Source: Oxalobacter sp. (GTDB taxonomy: Bacteria > Pseudomonadota > Gammaproteobacteria > Burkholderiales > Burkholderiaceae_D). Taken from it: 64,000 nt of DNA. Numbering within the stretch: the first letter of the stretch is position 1; each line of letters begins with the position of its first letter. Positions 25,412 to 34,990 of this stretch are shown here, piece by piece. The DNA is taken from positions 248,001-312,000 of the forward strand of contig QZKY01000011.1 of assembly GCA_003605115.1 (NCBI GenBank), read 5' to 3'. A model generated the notes under the pieces. The model made no database searches, was not told the DNA's origin, and was given only the letters and a program-made list of their open reading frames with translations. The position numbers and the translations under genes were made by a program.

Positions 25412-27076
25412 ATGACTCCTGCCAAGCCTTCCTCTCAGACTGCAGATCATCAGCAAGCCAAGCTTGCGATGTGGAAGCCATTGCGTCATCGCACCTTCCG
25501 CGTGATCTGGATCGCATCGGTGTTTTCAAATATCGGCACCTGGATGCATGAGGTGGGTGCGGGCTGGTTGATGACATCTCTTGCACCTGATCCTTTGATG
25601 GTGGCCTTGGTGCAGGCTGCGACGACTTTCCCTGTGTTTTTGTTGGCGCTGCCTGCGGGTGCCTTGGCGGATATTCTCGACCGCAGACGTTATCTGATTG
25701 CCACGCAAATCTGGATGGCATTGGCGGCGGGTTTGCTGGGCTTGTTCACACTGACCGGGGCGAGCAATCCGGCCTTGCTGTTGGCATTTACCTTTGCGCT
25801 CGGTATTGGTTCTGGCTTGATGATGCCAGCTTGGGGCGCCATTATTCCGGAACTGGTACCACGTGAAGATTTGCATGATGCTGTCAGCCTGAATTCTGTG
25901 GCTGTGAATGTGTCGCGTGCGGTGGGGCCTGCGCTGGCGGGCTTGATCATTGCAGCGACTGAACCGGGCGTGGTTTTTATCCTGAATGCGATTTCGTTTG
26001 GTGCCGTGATTTTTGCCTTGCATAGCTGGCGCAGAAAAACCACGGATGGCGAACTGCCAGCCGAACGTCTGGTGGGGGCGCTACGTGCAGGGGCGCGCTA
26101 CGCACGTCATGCGCCTGAATTGCGTACGGTGTTGATCCGCCTGGGCGCGTTCGTGATTTTTGCGAGTGCGTCTTGGGCTTTGATGCCCTTGTTTGTGCGA
26201 CGGGAATTGCAGGGCGGCCCCACGATTTATGGTTGGCTTGTCGGTTTTCTGGGAATGGGAGCGATTGCCGGGGCGTTTGTGCTGACGTATTTGCGCGTGC
26301 GTGTATCGCGAGACTGGATCGTTTCGGGTGCCGTGGCGCTTTTTGCTGCGAGCATGATCGCGCTGGCCAACAGCGGCAGCGTCTGGATTGGCCTGATCGC
26401 GATGTTCTTTTCCGGGATGGCCTGGATCGGTGTGGTTTCTTCACTGATGGCTGTGGCGCAAGCCACCTTGCCTGCGTGGGTACGTGCGCGTGGCCTGGCG
26501 TTTTTCTGGGTGGTGTACATGGGGGGCATGGCGCTCGGTAGCGCTGTCTGGGGGCAGGTGGCATCCTGGGTCGGCATTCCAATGGTGCTGACGTTTGCGG
26601 CTTTGGGTGCTTTGGCAACTATCGCGGCAACTTGGCCCTTCCGCATTGGGCCGCATGAAGTCCTGGACTTGACGCCTTCCGTGCATTGGACCACGCCACA
26701 CGTTCGTGATGAAAATGAAATGGATCGTGGCCCCGTGATGATTCAAATCGAATATCTGATTGACCCTGCGCGGCTCGATGAGTTTTCGCGAGCCTTGCAT
26801 CATGTGCGTCGTTTGCGCCGTCGCGATGGCGCATTCATGTGGGAAATGTTCCTGGATTACGAGGAAGAGGGGAAGGTCGTGGAATGCTTCATGTTTGAGT
26901 CTTGGCTTGAGCATTTGCGGCAGCACGAACGTGAAACGGCGGCAGATCGGCACATCTACAAGAAAGTGCGGGTATTCCATATCGGTGATCGTCCGCCGCG
27001 TGTGAAACATTATGTTGGCGGTCACATGAATGAACCGCAGTTGTTCTGGCTGGAGAAACATGAAGCCGACTGGTGA
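25412..27076 (+). CDS. MFS exporter with C-terminal monooxygenase-like domain
   Basis: 554 residues. Residues 20-415 form a 12-helix MFS transporter of the MFS_3 / EntS type (FRVIWIASVFSNIGTWMHEV, then ALPAGALADILDRRRYL for the A-motif loop). The last 120 residues (QIEYLIDPARLDEFSRALHH, then FMFESWLEHLRQHERETAAD, then VKHYVGG) are a ferredoxin-like alpha/beta domain of the antibiotic biosynthesis monooxygenase type, a fusion common in this exporter subfamily. Likely exports a siderophore, drug or other small molecule. No biosynthetic genes nearby. Confidence 0.85.
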   Translation: MTPAKPSSQTADHQQAKLAMWKPLRHRTFRVIWIASVFSNIGTWMHEVGAGWLMTSLAPDPLMVALVQAATTFPVFLLALPAGALADILDRRRYLIATQIWMALAAGLLGLFTLTGASNPALLLAFTFALGIGSGLMMPAWGAIIPELVPREDLHDAVSLNSVAVNVSRAVGPALAGLIIAATEPGVVFILNAISFGAVIFALHSWRRKTTDGELPAERLVGALRAGARYARHAPELRTVLIRLGAFVIFASASWALMPLFVRRELQGGPTIYGWLVGFLGMGAIAGAFVLTYLRVRVSRDWIVSGAVALFAASMIALANSGSVWIGLIAMFFSGMAWIGVVSSLMAVAQATLPAWVRARGLAFFWVVYMGGMALGSAVWGQVASWVGIPMVLTFAALGALATIAATWPFRIGPHEVLDLTPSVHWTTPHVRDENEMDRGPVMIQIEYLIDPARLDEFSRALHHVRRLRRRDGAFMWEMFLDYEEEGKVVECFMFESWLEHLRQHERETAADRHIYKKVRVFHIGDRPPRVKHYVGGHMNEPQLFWLEKHEADW

Positions 27077-27319
27077 ACGTTTTCAGCTTGCGTCTTGCCG
27101 GAAGTAATGGCGCGCTGAACGCAGGGCAGAACAAGATGGCAGACGAACAGTTGTCGACCTGCTATTTGTCGGCGCGAGCATCCATTTTTCGTTGGGATTT
27201 AGCTTGATTGTGTGTGGTCACGCAAAGGCAAGACTTCACATTCAGTACAGGTCTGCTAGGAGCGTGATCATGAAGTGCCGCCGTCAGGGTGACTGGACAC
27301 AGGGACGTGCGAAGCAACG

Positions 27320-27466
27320 TTATTGCTGTTGCTCTTGCGTGCTGTTGGCGTGCACGCGATCGTTTTTTGCGTATAGTTGAACTGCTTCGAGCACAATTTC
27401 TTGCTGCTCATCAGAGAGCAGCGCAAAAGCGGCCAGCAGTCGTTCTTCATCTTTCGAGAGGTTCAC
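27320..27466 (-). CDS. Small protein of unknown function (48 aa)
   Basis: 48 residues from GTG 27466, with AGGGGAG about 8 bases before it. The sequence starts MNLSKDEERLLAAFALLSDE and continues QQEIVLEAVQLYAKNDRV, acidic and helical; this resembles the helical end of small regulators that follow an HTH, but no HTH is present. The stop is at 27320. It lies beside tRNA-Pro on the same strand, 115 bp downstream of it. Confidence 0.5.
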   Translation of the reverse strand: MNLSKDEERLLAAFALLSDEQQEIVLEAVQLYAKNDRVHANSTQEQQQ

Positions 27467-27580
27467 CGTGTAATGCTCCCCTAATGAATCCCGCTATTGG
27501 TTATTTTGGAAATTTGGCTTTCGCAAATATCCAAATGTGTTTTTGGACCTTGAGACGTTTGCGTAAGTCGTTGATTCTAC

Positions 27581-27658
<78 letters not shown>

Positions 27659-27769
27659 CAAGAACCAGCGAGTATATCAGAGCATCGACGCTTTTCTTCG
27701 AGTTGTGTCGGAAAATTTTCTGCGAGCGTTTAGAATCTGTACGTTGACACATTTTGAGAGTTTGCAAAC

Positions 27770-28243
27770 ATGAGCCTTGAAATCGAGCGCAAGTTTTTGG
27801 TGCAGGGCGATGCCTGGCGGTCGCAAGGCAAAGGCATTTTGTTGCGGCAGGGGTATTTGTCGTCGAACCCGGATCGCGTGGTGCGAGTGCGCGTCGAAGG
27901 GGATGCTGCGTTAATGACCATCAAGGGACGGACAACAGGCGCGACGCGCGGGGAGTGGGAATACCCGATTCCTGTGGAAGATGCGCAGACGCTGTTGGAT
28001 GGTTTGTGCGAGCGGCCACTGATTGAAAAGCGTCGTACGCGCATTGTGTATGAGGGAATGACGTGGGAAGTGGATGAATTCCTGGGAGAGAATGCAGGCT
28101 TGGTGGTGGCGGAAATCGAGCTGCAATCCGAAAATCAGTCTTTTACCAAGCCAGAGTGGGTGGGGCGCGAAGTGACGGATGACCCGCGGTATTTCAACAC
28201 GAATTTGGTTCAGCATCCTTATTCAACGTGGTCTGTCCGATGA
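27770..28243 (+). CDS. CYTH-domain triphosphatase-like protein
   Basis: 157 residues; the N-terminal EIERKFLV is the signature ExExK of the CYTH (adenylyl cyclase/thiamine triphosphatase) superfamily. Further acid and basic residues line the tunnel: RQGYLSSNPDRVVRVRVEG, MTIKGRTTGATRGEWEYPI, TWEVDEFLG, and a final VAEIELQSE. Such proteins hydrolyse tripolyphosphate or other triphosphates with Mg2+ or Mn2+. Single domain, without the CHAD domain seen in YgiF. Stand-alone gene. Confidence 0.88.
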   Translation: MSLEIERKFLVQGDAWRSQGKGILLRQGYLSSNPDRVVRVRVEGDAALMTIKGRTTGATRGEWEYPIPVEDAQTLLDGLCERPLIEKRRTRIVYEGMTWEVDEFLGENAGLVVAEIELQSENQSFTKPEWVGREVTDDPRYFNTNLVQHPYSTWSVR

Positions 28244-28355
28244 ACGGAAGATGGGCTGTGAAGGGGGTGTTAGAGGGTTTGTGCAACAAGCGGTTTATGC
28301 TATCGTGACACCACGCATATGGCGTGGAGCATTGTTCTGACGTACCGGGGGTGCC

Positions 28356-28592
28356 ATGTTTTTCATTGTTCTTATTGTCCTGTTCATTGTGTTGAAGTAT
28401 TTCGATATCAGCTTTTTTGCAGGGCTGTCCTGGTGGTGGCTCGGCTTGCTGATGGCCATTGCATTCATCTGGTTCGAGTTCATCGAGAAAGCGCTGGGAC
28501 TGGACAAGAAGCGTGCGCATGAAACGCTGGAAAAAGCACGTGAAGAGCGTGTACGTAAGACCTTTGAAAAAGACAAAGGAAAAAAACGCTAA
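28356..28592 (+). CDS. Small Trp-rich membrane protein (TIGR04438)
   Basis: 78 residues: two hydrophobic helices (FFIVLIVLFIVLKYF and LSWWWLGLLMAIAFIWFEFI) with the Trp cluster SWWW, then a charged C-terminal tail (KKRAHETLEKAREERVRKTF). It fits the TIGR04438 family of small Trp-rich proteins found in Burkholderiales, function unknown. A second frame overlapping its end is a shadow. Confidence 0.8.
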   Translation: MFFIVLIVLFIVLKYFDISFFAGLSWWWLGLLMAIAFIWFEFIEKALGLDKKRAHETLEKAREERVRKTFEKDKGKKR

Positions 28593-28951
28593 AAATCCTA
28601 AGAGATGCCTCCTCCTGCCATTCCTCCGCATCTATTTTGTTGAAAAGTGAACGAACAAACTTCGCGTAATGAGCCGGTTTAGGCGCGCATATCATTGTTT
28701 CTTTCACTCAACTTTGTAAGGTTTTTGGCGCGCAACCTGCCTTTTTTATGAGCAGTCAGCCGCAAAATCCGTCCAAGCGACGTCTTTCCCTTTCTGCATC
28801 AGGGGGGAACGTGACCTTGTTCGCGACCCTATTTATTAACATTCCGGAATAATTTGCCAGTAATCCTAAGGACTTTGCGCCTATGGATGGCAGAACGGCT
28901 CCACAGAACATATAATCTCCCTTTTTCAACCGTACCGCTTTAGACGTAAAA
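28593..28951. other. Intergenic region with folD promoter
   Basis: A 359-bp gap without a gene. It carries a perfect TATAAT at 28911-28916, 36 bases before folD, as the likely -10 box; the -35 is poor. There are several short inverted repeats (for example GGCGCGC near 28682 and GGCGCGC near 28728) but no clear terminator or riboswitch. Confidence 0.5.
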
Positions 28952-29824
28952 ATGACTGCTCAAATAATTAACGGAAACTTTCTTGCGCAAGATATTCGCG
29001 AGGACATTGCCAAACGCGCTGCTGCGTTGACAGCACAAGGCGAACAGCCAGGCCTGGCCGTCATTCTGGTGGGCGATAGCGCCGCCTCGATGGTGTATGT
29101 GATGAACAAGGAAAAGGCGTGTAATGCGAACGGTATTTATTCCGTGCTCGAAAAATATGACGCTGATTTCACTGAAGCCGCTTTGCTTGAGCGGATTGAA
29201 GTATTGAACAACGATCCGAAAATTCACGGCATTCTGGTGCAGTTGCCGATACCCGATCACATCGATGAACGCAAAGTGATTGAAGCCATTCGCCCGGACA
29301 AGGATATGGATTGCTTCAGCGTGGTGAACGCGGGCAACTTGATGGTCGGCCACCCGACCATTCGTCCGTGCACGCCATATGGCGTGATGAAAATGCTCGA
29401 ATCGATTGATTATCCGATTCGTGGCGCACACGCGGTGATTGTTGGTGCGTCGAACATTGTTGGCAAGCCGATGGCCATGATGCTGTTGCAGGCTGGCGCG
29501 ACGATCACGATTTGCAATTCCAAGACGCGGGATTTGTCTTTCCATACGCAATTGGCAGACATTCTGATTGCAGCAACGGGCAGACGCAATCTGATTACTG
29601 CAGACATGATTAAGCCGGGTGCGGTCGTGATTGACGTGGGCGTTGAGCGTGATGAATTTGGAAAACTGTGGAGCGATGTTGATTTTCCGAACGCGAAGGA
29701 GGTTGCCGGTTACATCACGCCGGTGCCGGGGGGGGTCGGGCCAATGACGATCACCATGCTGCTGGTGAATACCATCGAAGCTGCGGAAAGAAAGCTCAAA
29801 GAGCGTCAGGCAAAACAAAAATAA
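28952..29824 (+). CDS. folD: Bifunctional methylenetetrahydrofolate dehydrogenase/cyclohydrolase
   Basis: 290 residues, full length. Interconverts 5,10-methylene-THF and 10-formyl-THF with NADP+. The catalytic Tyr and Lys lie in [39 protein letters not shown] and [12 protein letters not shown] are the family blocks; the nucleotide site has [15 protein letters not shown], and [13 protein letters not shown] closes. The 10-formyl-THF it makes feeds purN in the same window. Followed by a strong terminator. Confidence 0.97.
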   Translation: MTAQIINGNFLAQDIREDIAKRAAALTAQGEQPGLAVILVGDSAASMVYVMNKEKACNANGIYSVLEKYDADFTEAALLERIEVLNNDPKIHGILVQLPIPDHIDERKVIEAIRPDKDMDCFSVVNAGNLMVGHPTIRPCTPYGVMKMLESIDYPIRGAHAVIVGASNIVGKPMAMMLLQAGATITICNSKTRDLSFHTQLADILIAATGRRNLITADMIKPGAVVIDVGVERDEFGKLWSDVDFPNAKEVAGYITPVPGGVGPMTITMLLVNTIEAAERKLKERQAKQK

Positions 29825-29833
29825 TCAATTTCA

Positions 29834-29860
29834 GGGGCGGCATGGTTCGCCCCTTTTTTT
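29834..29860 (+). terminator. Intrinsic terminator after folD
   Basis: GGGGCG (29834-29839) pairs with CGCCCC (29848-29853), followed by seven T residues. Confidence 0.88.
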
Positions 29861-29891
29861 GCCTCAGGATTTTCACGAAAACAGACAATGA

Positions 29892-31955
29892 ATGGCCATG
29901 CCAAACCCTTTGCTTGATTTTTCCGGCTTGCCGCGATTTGATGCGATTCGGCCAGCGCATGTCACGCCTGCGATCGATACCTTGCTCGCGGAATGCCGTG
30001 CTGTTGTGGCGGAACTTGAAAAACCCATGCAGCCAGTTCGTTGGGGCAATTTCATCAAACCGCTGGAAAATGCGACAGAACGTCTTGGGCGCGCCTGGAG
30101 CAATGTATCGCATTTGAATGCCGTGGTAGATGCGCCCGAGTTGCGTGCTGCCTACAATGAAAACCTGCCGAAGGTAACGGAGTTCTGGACCGCACTGGGT
30201 CAAAATCTTGCGCTCTTCGACAAGTACAAGGCTTTGCAAAACAGTGCGGAATATGTGGAGCTTTCCGCAGCACGCAAAAAAATCATCGAGAATGCCTTGC
30301 GCGATTTTCGCTTGGGTGGCGCAGAATTGCCGGAAGCAGAAAAGAAACGCTTTGCGGAGATTCAGGAAGAACAAGCTGCGCTTGCGACGAAGTTTTCCGA
30401 AAACGTGCTCGATGCCATCAATCATTACGCGTTGTTTGTCGAAACAGAAGCGGAATTGGCCGGATTGCCAGAAGACGTGAAACACGCGGCTCGCGCCGCG
30501 GCTGAGAAAGATGGAAAGAACGGATACAAGTTTACCTTGCATTACCCCTCGTTTTATCCTGCGCTGCAATATGCGGACAATCGTGCCTTGCGCGAGACGC
30601 TGTATCGCGCTAATGCGACGAAAGCTTCCGAGTTGGGCGAGAACCCGGAGTGGAACAATGCTCCAAACATCATCGCGTTGCTCAAACTGCGAAAAGAAGA
30701 GGCGCAACTTTTAGGCTATCAAAACTTTGCAGAAGTATCGCTGGTGCCGAAGATGGCCGAGTCGCCCGCACAAGTCAAAGGCTTCCTGGACGATCTCGCG
30801 AAACGTGCTCGCCCGTATGCGGAAAAGGACATGGCCGAGTTGCGTACGTTTGCGAGGGATGAGCTTGGTCTGGCGTCGCTGGAAGCGTGGGATATTGCCT
30901 ACGCTTCAGAAAAACTGCGTGAGCAGCGTTATGCGTTTTCTGAAGAAGAAGTGAAGCAGTATTTCCCGGAGGCGCGGGTCATCGAAGGGCTTTTCCGGCT
31001 GATACAAACGCTGTTTTCCGTGACGATTCAAGCGGATGTGGCGCCGGTGTGGCACAAGGATGTGAAGTTTTTCCGGGTTGAGCGTGATGGCAAAGTGATC
31101 GGACAGTTTTATCTCGATCTGTATGCCCGCAACGGCAAGCGAAGCGGTGCGTGGATGGATGATGCACGCGGGCGACGCAAGGTGGCGGGCAATGTGCAAA
31201 CGCCACTCACACACCTCATTTGCAATTTCACCGAGCCGATGGTGCAGGATGGGAAGTTGCGCCCTGCCTTGTTCACACATGACGAAGTCATTACCTTGTT
31301 CCATGAATTTGGTCATGGGCTTAATCATATGTTGACGATGATCGACGATTTGAGCGTGTCGGGCATTGGGGGGGTGGAGTGGGATGCCGTCGAATTGCCG
31401 TCGCAGTTCATGGAAAACTTTTGCTGGGAATGGGATGTGCTCTCGCATATGACCGCGCATGCCGAAACAGGCGCACCTTTGCCAAAAGCGCTCTTCGACA
31501 AGATGATCGCAGCAAAGAATTTCCAGTCGGGCATGCAGATGTTGCGCCAGATTGAGTTTGCGACGTGCGACATGCGTTTGCACGACGAGTACGATCCCGC
31601 TGGGGGTACCCCCTTCCAGTCGGTGCTGGATGCCGTGCGGGAGCAATACGCTGTTGTTATTCCGCCATCATTCAACCGGTTTTTGCAATCTTTCAGTCAT
31701 ATTTTTGCTGGCGGCTATGCCGCTGGCTACTATAGTTACAAGTGGGCAGAAGTGCTATCGGCAGACGCTTATGCGGCCTTTGAAGAAGCGCGCGAACTGG
31801 GAGAGAGCATTCTTTCTGTGTTGGTGGGTAAAAAATTCCAGGATGAAATTTTGGCCGTCGGGGGATCGCGCCCGGCTTTGGCGTCTTTCGTGGCATTTCG
31901 TGGACGGGAGCCCAAAATCGATGCCTTGTTGCGGCATAATGGTATGCAATCGTAA
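29892..31955 (+). CDS. prlC: M3-family oligopeptidase A
   Basis: 687 residues. The zinc site HEFGH lies at about residues 472-476 in TLFHEFGHGLNHML, with the third ligand Glu further on (ELPSQFMENFCWEWDV). Layout and length match PrlC/OpdA of proteobacteria: cytosolic zinc endopeptidase that degrades short peptides, including signal peptides. ATG 29898 (MPNPLLDF) is an alternative start two codons in. The gene lies after a terminator and so probably has its own promoter near 29860-29890. Confidence 0.92.
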   Translation: MAMPNPLLDFSGLPRFDAIRPAHVTPAIDTLLAECRAVVAELEKPMQPVRWGNFIKPLENATERLGRAWSNVSHLNAVVDAPELRAAYNENLPKVTEFWTALGQNLALFDKYKALQNSAEYVELSAARKKIIENALRDFRLGGAELPEAEKKRFAEIQEEQAALATKFSENVLDAINHYALFVETEAELAGLPEDVKHAARAAAEKDGKNGYKFTLHYPSFYPALQYADNRALRETLYRANATKASELGENPEWNNAPNIIALLKLRKEEAQLLGYQNFAEVSLVPKMAESPAQVKGFLDDLAKRARPYAEKDMAELRTFARDELGLASLEAWDIAYASEKLREQRYAFSEEEVKQYFPEARVIEGLFRLIQTLFSVTIQADVAPVWHKDVKFFRVERDGKVIGQFYLDLYARNGKRSGAWMDDARGRRKVAGNVQTPLTHLICNFTEPMVQDGKLRPALFTHDEVITLFHEFGHGLNHMLTMIDDLSVSGIGGVEWDAVELPSQFMENFCWEWDVLSHMTAHAETGAPLPKALFDKMIAAKNFQSGMQMLRQIEFATCDMRLHDEYDPAGGTPFQSVLDAVREQYAVVIPPSFNRFLQSFSHIFAGGYAAGYYSYKWAEVLSADAYAAFEEARELGESILSVLVGKKFQDEILAVGGSRPALASFVAFRGREPKIDALLRHNGMQS

Positions 31956-32030
31956 TTTCTGTCCGATTTTACGCTCGCCAAAGTTGGTGGGAACGACCGA
32001 CGGGCGACCATAGTGAGTGGAGAAAACAGC

Positions 32031-32627
32031 ATGAAATGGAGATGGGCGATTTGTTTGCTTTTGTTTGTTTCCAGCGCGCAGGCACAGATGTATCGCTGGG
32101 TAGACGCCAATGGGCGTATCCATTTCAGCGACAAACCCCCGCCTGCGAAGTATTTGCCCAAGCAGCATGATGTTCGGGATGGCGAAAATGAATCCTCTTC
32201 TGGATTGGGTTATGCCTTAAGTGAGGCCATGAAAAATTTCCCCGTGACGATATACACAGGGAACGAATGTGCGCCGTGTGATGAAGGACGCAGCTATTTG
32301 AAAAAGCGCGGCATTCCGTTCACCGAAAAAACCATCAAGACCAACGACGACATCGCCAAATTGAAAGAGGCGGGTGGCGGTGGGCAATTGCCTTTCCTGA
32401 CGGTAGGACGTTTGTCACATACGGGCTTTGTTGAAAGTGAGTGGAATGCAACCCTGACTTCAGCGGGATACCCTGCATCCAATCAATTACCACCGAATTA
32501 CAAAAACCCCGATCCGCTTCCTGCTGCACCACCCCCTGTGCCTGTGGAAAAACCGGCAGCAGAGCCTGCGCCGGCAGCACCGCCACCGCCGCCACAGGGC
32601 GATGCGCCGCCGGGGTTCCGTTTCTGA
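32031..32627 (+). CDS. Secreted DUF4124/glutaredoxin-like protein
   Basis: 198 residues from ATG 32031 (GGAG upstream). Signal peptide MKWRWAICLLLFVSSAQA, then a DUF4124 stretch (MYRWVDANGRIHFSDKPPP), then a glutaredoxin domain (VTIYTGNECAPCDEGRSYL, with the CAPC active site; GGQLPFLTVG for the cis-Pro), and a proline-rich tail. Probably a periplasmic thiol-redox protein. Not a normal cytosolic glutaredoxin because of the signal peptide. Confidence 0.8.
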   Translation: MKWRWAICLLLFVSSAQAQMYRWVDANGRIHFSDKPPPAKYLPKQHDVRDGENESSSGLGYALSEAMKNFPVTIYTGNECAPCDEGRSYLKKRGIPFTEKTIKTNDDIAKLKEAGGGGQLPFLTVGRLSHTGFVESEWNATLTSAGYPASNQLPPNYKNPDPLPAAPPPVPVEKPAAEPAPAAPPPPPQGDAPPGFRF

Positions 32628-32661
32628 AATTTTTTTGATATTGTTTTGACGCATACTGAAG

Positions 32662-33090
32662 ATGACGCGAATTGATTTCCATACCAACGTTGCCGATGGC
32701 ATTGCATACACATGTCGTCTGGTTCGCAAGGCGCGCAGTGTGGCCAACGATTCGCGAATCGTCATTCTGGTGAAGGATAAAAAGGAATTGAATCAGCTCG
32801 ACGACGCCATGTGGACATTTTCCCCGCAGGATTTTTTGCCGCACGCTATCGCTGGTGAGACCGTGGCTGCGCAATCGCCGGTGATTTTGACCGATGATGA
32901 TGCCGCATCACCGTATCACGACATTCTCATTAACATGTCAGGCAAGGTGCCAGCTTCTTTTGCTCAATTTGAACGTGTGTTTGAAATTGTGACGCAGGAT
33001 GCGTCTGATACTGAGGCCGGTCGCGAACGGTATGGCTATTACAGACAACGCGGCTATCCGTTAAGTCATTTTATTGCGAGTCAAACATGA
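32662..33090 (+). CDS. holC: DNA polymerase III chi subunit
   Basis: 142 residues, HolC fold: MTRIDFHTNVADGIAYTCRL at the start, VKDKKELNQLDDAMWTFSP (the conserved W) in the middle, and RGYPLSHFIA at the end. Chi links the clamp loader to SSB at the fork. In other betaproteobacteria holC often follows pepA; here it follows a glutaredoxin-like gene. The stop overlaps the next gene (ATGA). Confidence 0.9.
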   Translation: MTRIDFHTNVADGIAYTCRLVRKARSVANDSRIVILVKDKKELNQLDDAMWTFSPQDFLPHAIAGETVAAQSPVILTDDDAASPYHDILINMSGKVPASFAQFERVFEIVTQDASDTEAGRERYGYYRQRGYPLSHFIASQT

Positions 33091-33542
33091 GCACGCCAAA
33101 ATCCGAGATTAGCATTCCCATATTGACGCAGATAATTGCACCTTCTGCGACGAATGCGCCGGCCGGCACACCTAAAAAAACGGGACGCGTTAACGAAACG
33201 TCGACGTCTGCAACGGTGCTTGCTGCAAGCATGGCATCTTCTGCGCTTTCGCCGGCGACGTTGACGTCAGGGGCTTCGTTAGATTCACACAATGAATCGG
33301 CGTTTGATGGTGACTGGAAAACGCTGGAACTGAAGCTGAACGAGCGTGTCTTGGGGCAGATTTTGCGCCGAATCGACTTTGTGATTGAGCATCGCGTCAA
33401 GGAAAGTCTGGCTGAAGTTTTGCAATCAACAACCGATACCCTTGTCAAGGATATTCGTCGCGGCTTGCACGTGACACTGGAAGATGTCATCAAGCGCGCC
33501 GTGGCGCAAGAGATCGCCAGGGTTCAGTCTGTGAAAGAATAG
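33087..33542 (+). CDS. DUF2486-family protein
   Basis: 151 residues. First half low complexity (Ala, Thr, Ser; ASMASSALSPATLTSG), second half helical (WKTLELKLNERVLGQILRR, VIEHRVKESLAEVLQSTTDT). This is the layout of DUF2486 proteins found beside holC in Burkholderiales; function unknown, possibly connected with the clamp loader by position. ATG overlaps the holC stop by ATGA. Confidence 0.75.
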   Translation: MSTPKSEISIPILTQIIAPSATNAPAGTPKKTGRVNETSTSATVLAASMASSALSPATLTSGASLDSHNESAFDGDWKTLELKLNERVLGQILRRIDFVIEHRVKESLAEVLQSTTDTLVKDIRRGLHVTLEDVIKRAVAQEIARVQSVKE

Positions 33543-33609
33543 CTTTTTTGTTTGAGAGACTTCATTTACAATTTTTAGTCATTCCATTTTTTGATTATTA
33601 GGCTAAGTC

Positions 33610-34890
33610 GTGAAAGTTATCGTACTGGGTTCAGGTATTGTTGGCACTGCTTCTGCATGGTTCTTGAAGAAAGCAGGCCATGATGTAACTGTTGTTGAGC
33701 GTCAGTCTGGCGTGGCGCAAGAAGCGACATTTGCAAATGGCGGCCAAATTTCCGTCTCACATTCAGAGCCGTGGTCTAATCCATCTGCGCCACTGAAAGT
33801 ATTAAAGTGGTTGGGGAGGGAAGATGCGCCCTTGCTGTATCGCTTCCGCCCGGAATGGTTGCAATGGGAATGGGGCGTGCGTTTCTTGGTGGAGTGCCTG
33901 GAAACGCGGACGGCTTACAACATTCGGCAGTGTATGCGTCTGGCAGAGTACAGTCTGAAGACCTTGCAGGAAGTACGCGGGGAAACGAATATTGAATACG
34001 ACAGTCTCACGCGCGGCATCATGCATTTTTTCACCGACCCGCAGGATTTCGAAGATTCGATGGCCGGCGCGAAACTGATGACGTCGTTGGGTTGTCCCAG
34101 AAATATTATTTCGACAGATGAAGTGATTCAACTCGAACCCTCCCTGGCCAGTGTACGTGACAAGATCGTGGGCGGCGATTTCACGCCGACGGATGAGTCC
34201 GGCGATTCGAGAGCGTTTACCGTTGGTCTTGCGAAGAAAGCGCAAGAAGCTGGGGTCGAGTTTCTTTTCAATACGACGGCCACACGTTTGCTTACCGAAG
34301 GCGCGGGTTCAACCGCGCGGATCAACGGTCTGGAAGTCATCAATCCGGATGGCAGCTATCAGGTATTGAAAGCGGACAATTATGTGGTGGCGATGGGCAG
34401 TTACGCGACGCCATTCCTGAAACCTTTGGGCATCAAGTTGATGATTTATCCTGCCAAAGGTTATTCTGCGACATATCCTGTGAAAAATCCGGATGCTGCG
34501 CCGACCGTTTCATTGATCGACGTTGGTGCCAAACTGGTATTTGCGCGATTGGGTGATCGTTTGCGCGTGGGCGGAACGGCCGAGTTGAATGGGTATTCCC
34601 GTACGCTGAATGAAGTGCGTTGCGAAATGCTGACGCGTCGTGCGCGTGAACTTTTCCCCGATGCCTGCGATTGGGATCAGCCGAATTACTGGACAGGCTT
34701 GCGCCCCATGACGCCGTCGAATCGTCCTTATGTTGGCAAGACACGCTACGCCAATCTGTTTCTGAATGCGGGTCACGGCACGTTGGGATGGACGATGGGA
34801 TGTGGTTCGGGCCGTGCGATCGCAGAAATTATCTCTGGTCGTACACCTGAAGTGGATTTTGCTTTTGCCGGTATGCCGAAGCAAAAGTAA
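33610..34890 (+). CDS. dadA: D-amino-acid dehydrogenase small subunit
   Basis: 426 residues from GTG 33610. N-terminal FAD-binding fold: VLGSGIVGTASAWFLKKAGH, then VVERQSGVAQEATFANGGQI, which are DadA signatures. Substrate and FAD domains follow (GLRPMTPSNRPYVGKT; GHGTLGWTMGCGSGRA). DadA oxidises D-alanine and other D-amino acids to keto acids at the membrane. The upstream dadX racemase is not here. Ends at a bidirectional terminator. Confidence 0.93.
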   Translation: MKVIVLGSGIVGTASAWFLKKAGHDVTVVERQSGVAQEATFANGGQISVSHSEPWSNPSAPLKVLKWLGREDAPLLYRFRPEWLQWEWGVRFLVECLETRTAYNIRQCMRLAEYSLKTLQEVRGETNIEYDSLTRGIMHFFTDPQDFEDSMAGAKLMTSLGCPRNIISTDEVIQLEPSLASVRDKIVGGDFTPTDESGDSRAFTVGLAKKAQEAGVEFLFNTTATRLLTEGAGSTARINGLEVINPDGSYQVLKADNYVVAMGSYATPFLKPLGIKLMIYPAKGYSATYPVKNPDAAPTVSLIDVGAKLVFARLGDRLRVGGTAELNGYSRTLNEVRCEMLTRRARELFPDACDWDQPNYWTGLRPMTPSNRPYVGKTRYANLFLNAGHGTLGWTMGCGSGRAIAEIISGRTPEVDFAFAGMPKQK

Positions 34891-34952
34891 AACGCTTACG
34901 TTACAGGTGATGGTGAGGCGGTGCTTGACTCAGGGGGGCACCCCACACAAAA

Positions 34953-34990
34953 CGGCAGCCATGCATTGACGGGGCTGCCGTTTTTTATTT
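34953..34990. terminator. Intrinsic terminator shared by dadA and the HD-GYP gene
   Basis: CGGCAGCC (34953-34960) pairs with GGCTGCCG (34973-34980), followed by TTTTTTATTT on the plus strand. On the minus strand the stem is followed by TTTTGTG, so it can end both converging transcripts. The HD-GYP stop codon lies in its T tract. Confidence 0.8.
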